DNA of 6,123 bases from Thermoplasmata archaeon (GTDB lineage: Archaea; Thermoplasmatota; Thermoplasmata; UBA184): contig JASHYU010000103.1 in the NCBI GenBank assembly GCA_030042855.1, positions 1-6,123 on the forward strand, given 5' to 3'. Shown here piece by piece: positions 5,505-6,123 of this stretch (the first letter of the stretch is position 1; each line of letters starts with the position of its first letter). Position numbers and translations under genes: made by a program. The notes beneath the pieces are model-generated. The model saw only the letters and a list, made by a program, of their open reading frames with translations. It had not been told where the DNA came from and did not search any database.

Positions 5505-6123
5505 ATGACCCCGCAAGCGTACGCTCATCCCGAGGCCCTGGTCGAGAACGATTGGCTGGCGCAGCACCTCGACGACCCCAAGGTGCGGGTCGCGGAGGTC
5601 GACTACGACCCGACCGCGAACTACGAGACCGGGCACCTCCCGGGCGCGGTGCTGTTCGACTGGCGCAAGGACATCAACGACCCCGTCCGGCGCGACATCC
5701 TGAGCGCCGACGCGCTCTCCGAGCTCTTCCGGAAGGCCGGGATCAACGACGACACGACCCTTGTCCTCTACGGGGACTTCAACAACTGGTTCGCGGCGTT
5801 CGCCTACTGGGTCTTCACCTACTACGGGAAGCAGCACATCAAGCTCCTGAACGGGGGCCGCAAGAAGTGGATCGCCGAGGACCGGCCCCTGACGAAGGAC
5901 GCGCCGAAGCCCCCGGCCGGGAAGTTCAAGGCGAGCGGCCCCGACCCGAAGCTCCGGGTCTTCCTGGACGACGTCCGCACGGCGCTCCCCGAGGTGAAGT
6001 CGGGGAAGATCGTCCTCGTCGACGTCCGCGGGCCGAAGGAGTTCTCCGGGGAGATCACCGCGCCCCCCGAGTACCCGACCGAGCACGCCCAGCGCGGCGG
6101 CCACATCCCGGGCGCGAAGAACA
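5505..6123 (+). CDS. sseA: Thiosulfate sulfurtransferase (two-domain rhodanese), 3'-truncated by window edge
   Basis: The ATG at 5505 opens a frame that runs off the window after 206 codons plus one base. Two-domain rhodaneses (EC 2.8.1.1 type) transfer sulfane sulfur from thiosulfate or mercaptopyruvate to a thiophilic acceptor in the cytoplasm. Visible motifs are GHLPGA (43-48), GDFNNWFA (90-97), LLNGGRKKW (114-122), LVDVRGPKEFSGE (171-183) and GGHIPGAKN (198-206). The last two are the opening of the C-terminal domain. In the N-terminal domain the catalytic-loop Cys position is Asp91, as expected for the structural, inactive half. The active Cys should lie some 30-40 residues past the edge. 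Family members of about 280 residues suggest roughly 70-80 are missing. The closest resemblance I recall is mycobacterial CysA/SseA. It has its own promoter. The thiosulfate versus mercaptopyruvate preference is unknown. Confidence 0.93.
   Translation, partial: MTPQAYAHPEALVENDWLAQHLDDPKVRVAEVDYDPTANYETGHLPGAVLFDWRKDINDPVRRDILSADALSELFRKAGINDDTTLVLYGDFNNWFAAFAYWVFTYYGKQHIKLLNGGRKKWIAEDRPLTKDAPKPPAGKFKASGPDPKLRVFLDDVRTALPEVKSGKIVLVDVRGPKEFSGEITAPPEYPTEHAQRGGHIPGAKN

Noticed and set aside
5466..6104. Minus-strand open frame antisense to the rhodanese
   Set aside because: The + strand carries unmistakable rhodanese motifs; the antisense product is Val/Leu/Gly/Arg low complexity.

Overview
The window is very GC-rich (roughly 70% by eye) with strong G/C third-position preference. 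Every gene I can support lies on the + strand. It looks archaeal. It encodes an archaeal-type SUI1/aIF1 translation factor, and A/T-rich TATA-like boxes stand 28-40 bases before several start codons instead of bacterial -35/-10 promoters. One of them implies a leaderless mRNA. A GC-rich Thermoplasmatota/Euryarchaeota genome from soil or sediment is my best guess, but that lineage is inference only.

Layout: 1-66, possible 3' tail of an upstream gene ending in a TAG that abuts the next ATG. 67-471, a single-domain VOC/glyoxalase-fold protein. 538-2307, a large polysaccharide flippase-like (Wzx/MVF) membrane protein with a TTG start and a soluble C-terminal tail. 2385-4848, a compact three-gene ABC-2 exporter operon: one ATPase and two different but homologous membrane subunits, with an 11-base overlap and a 3-base gap. 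4849-5072, a 224-base gap with inverted repeats but no RNA gene I can name. 5073-5390, a cysteine-free aIF1/SUI1 protein. 5391-5504, a gap with two hairpins and a TATA box. 5505 to the window end, a two-domain rhodanese (thiosulfate sulfurtransferase) cut off before its catalytic cysteine.

The only clear functional unit is the ABC exporter: the ATPase should drive a heterodimeric channel made by the two permeases, with an unknown substrate. The flippase probably moves a lipid-linked glycan across the membrane, but no glycosyltransferase is beside it, so a link to the exporter is not supported. The VOC protein, aIF1 and rhodanese look like unrelated single genes. I found no mobile element, CRISPR array, rRNA or tRNA, and nothing I would call a previously undescribed system. 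The better leads are the metal-ligand substitution in the VOC protein, the cysteine-free aIF1, the twin permeases and the structured gap before aIF1.
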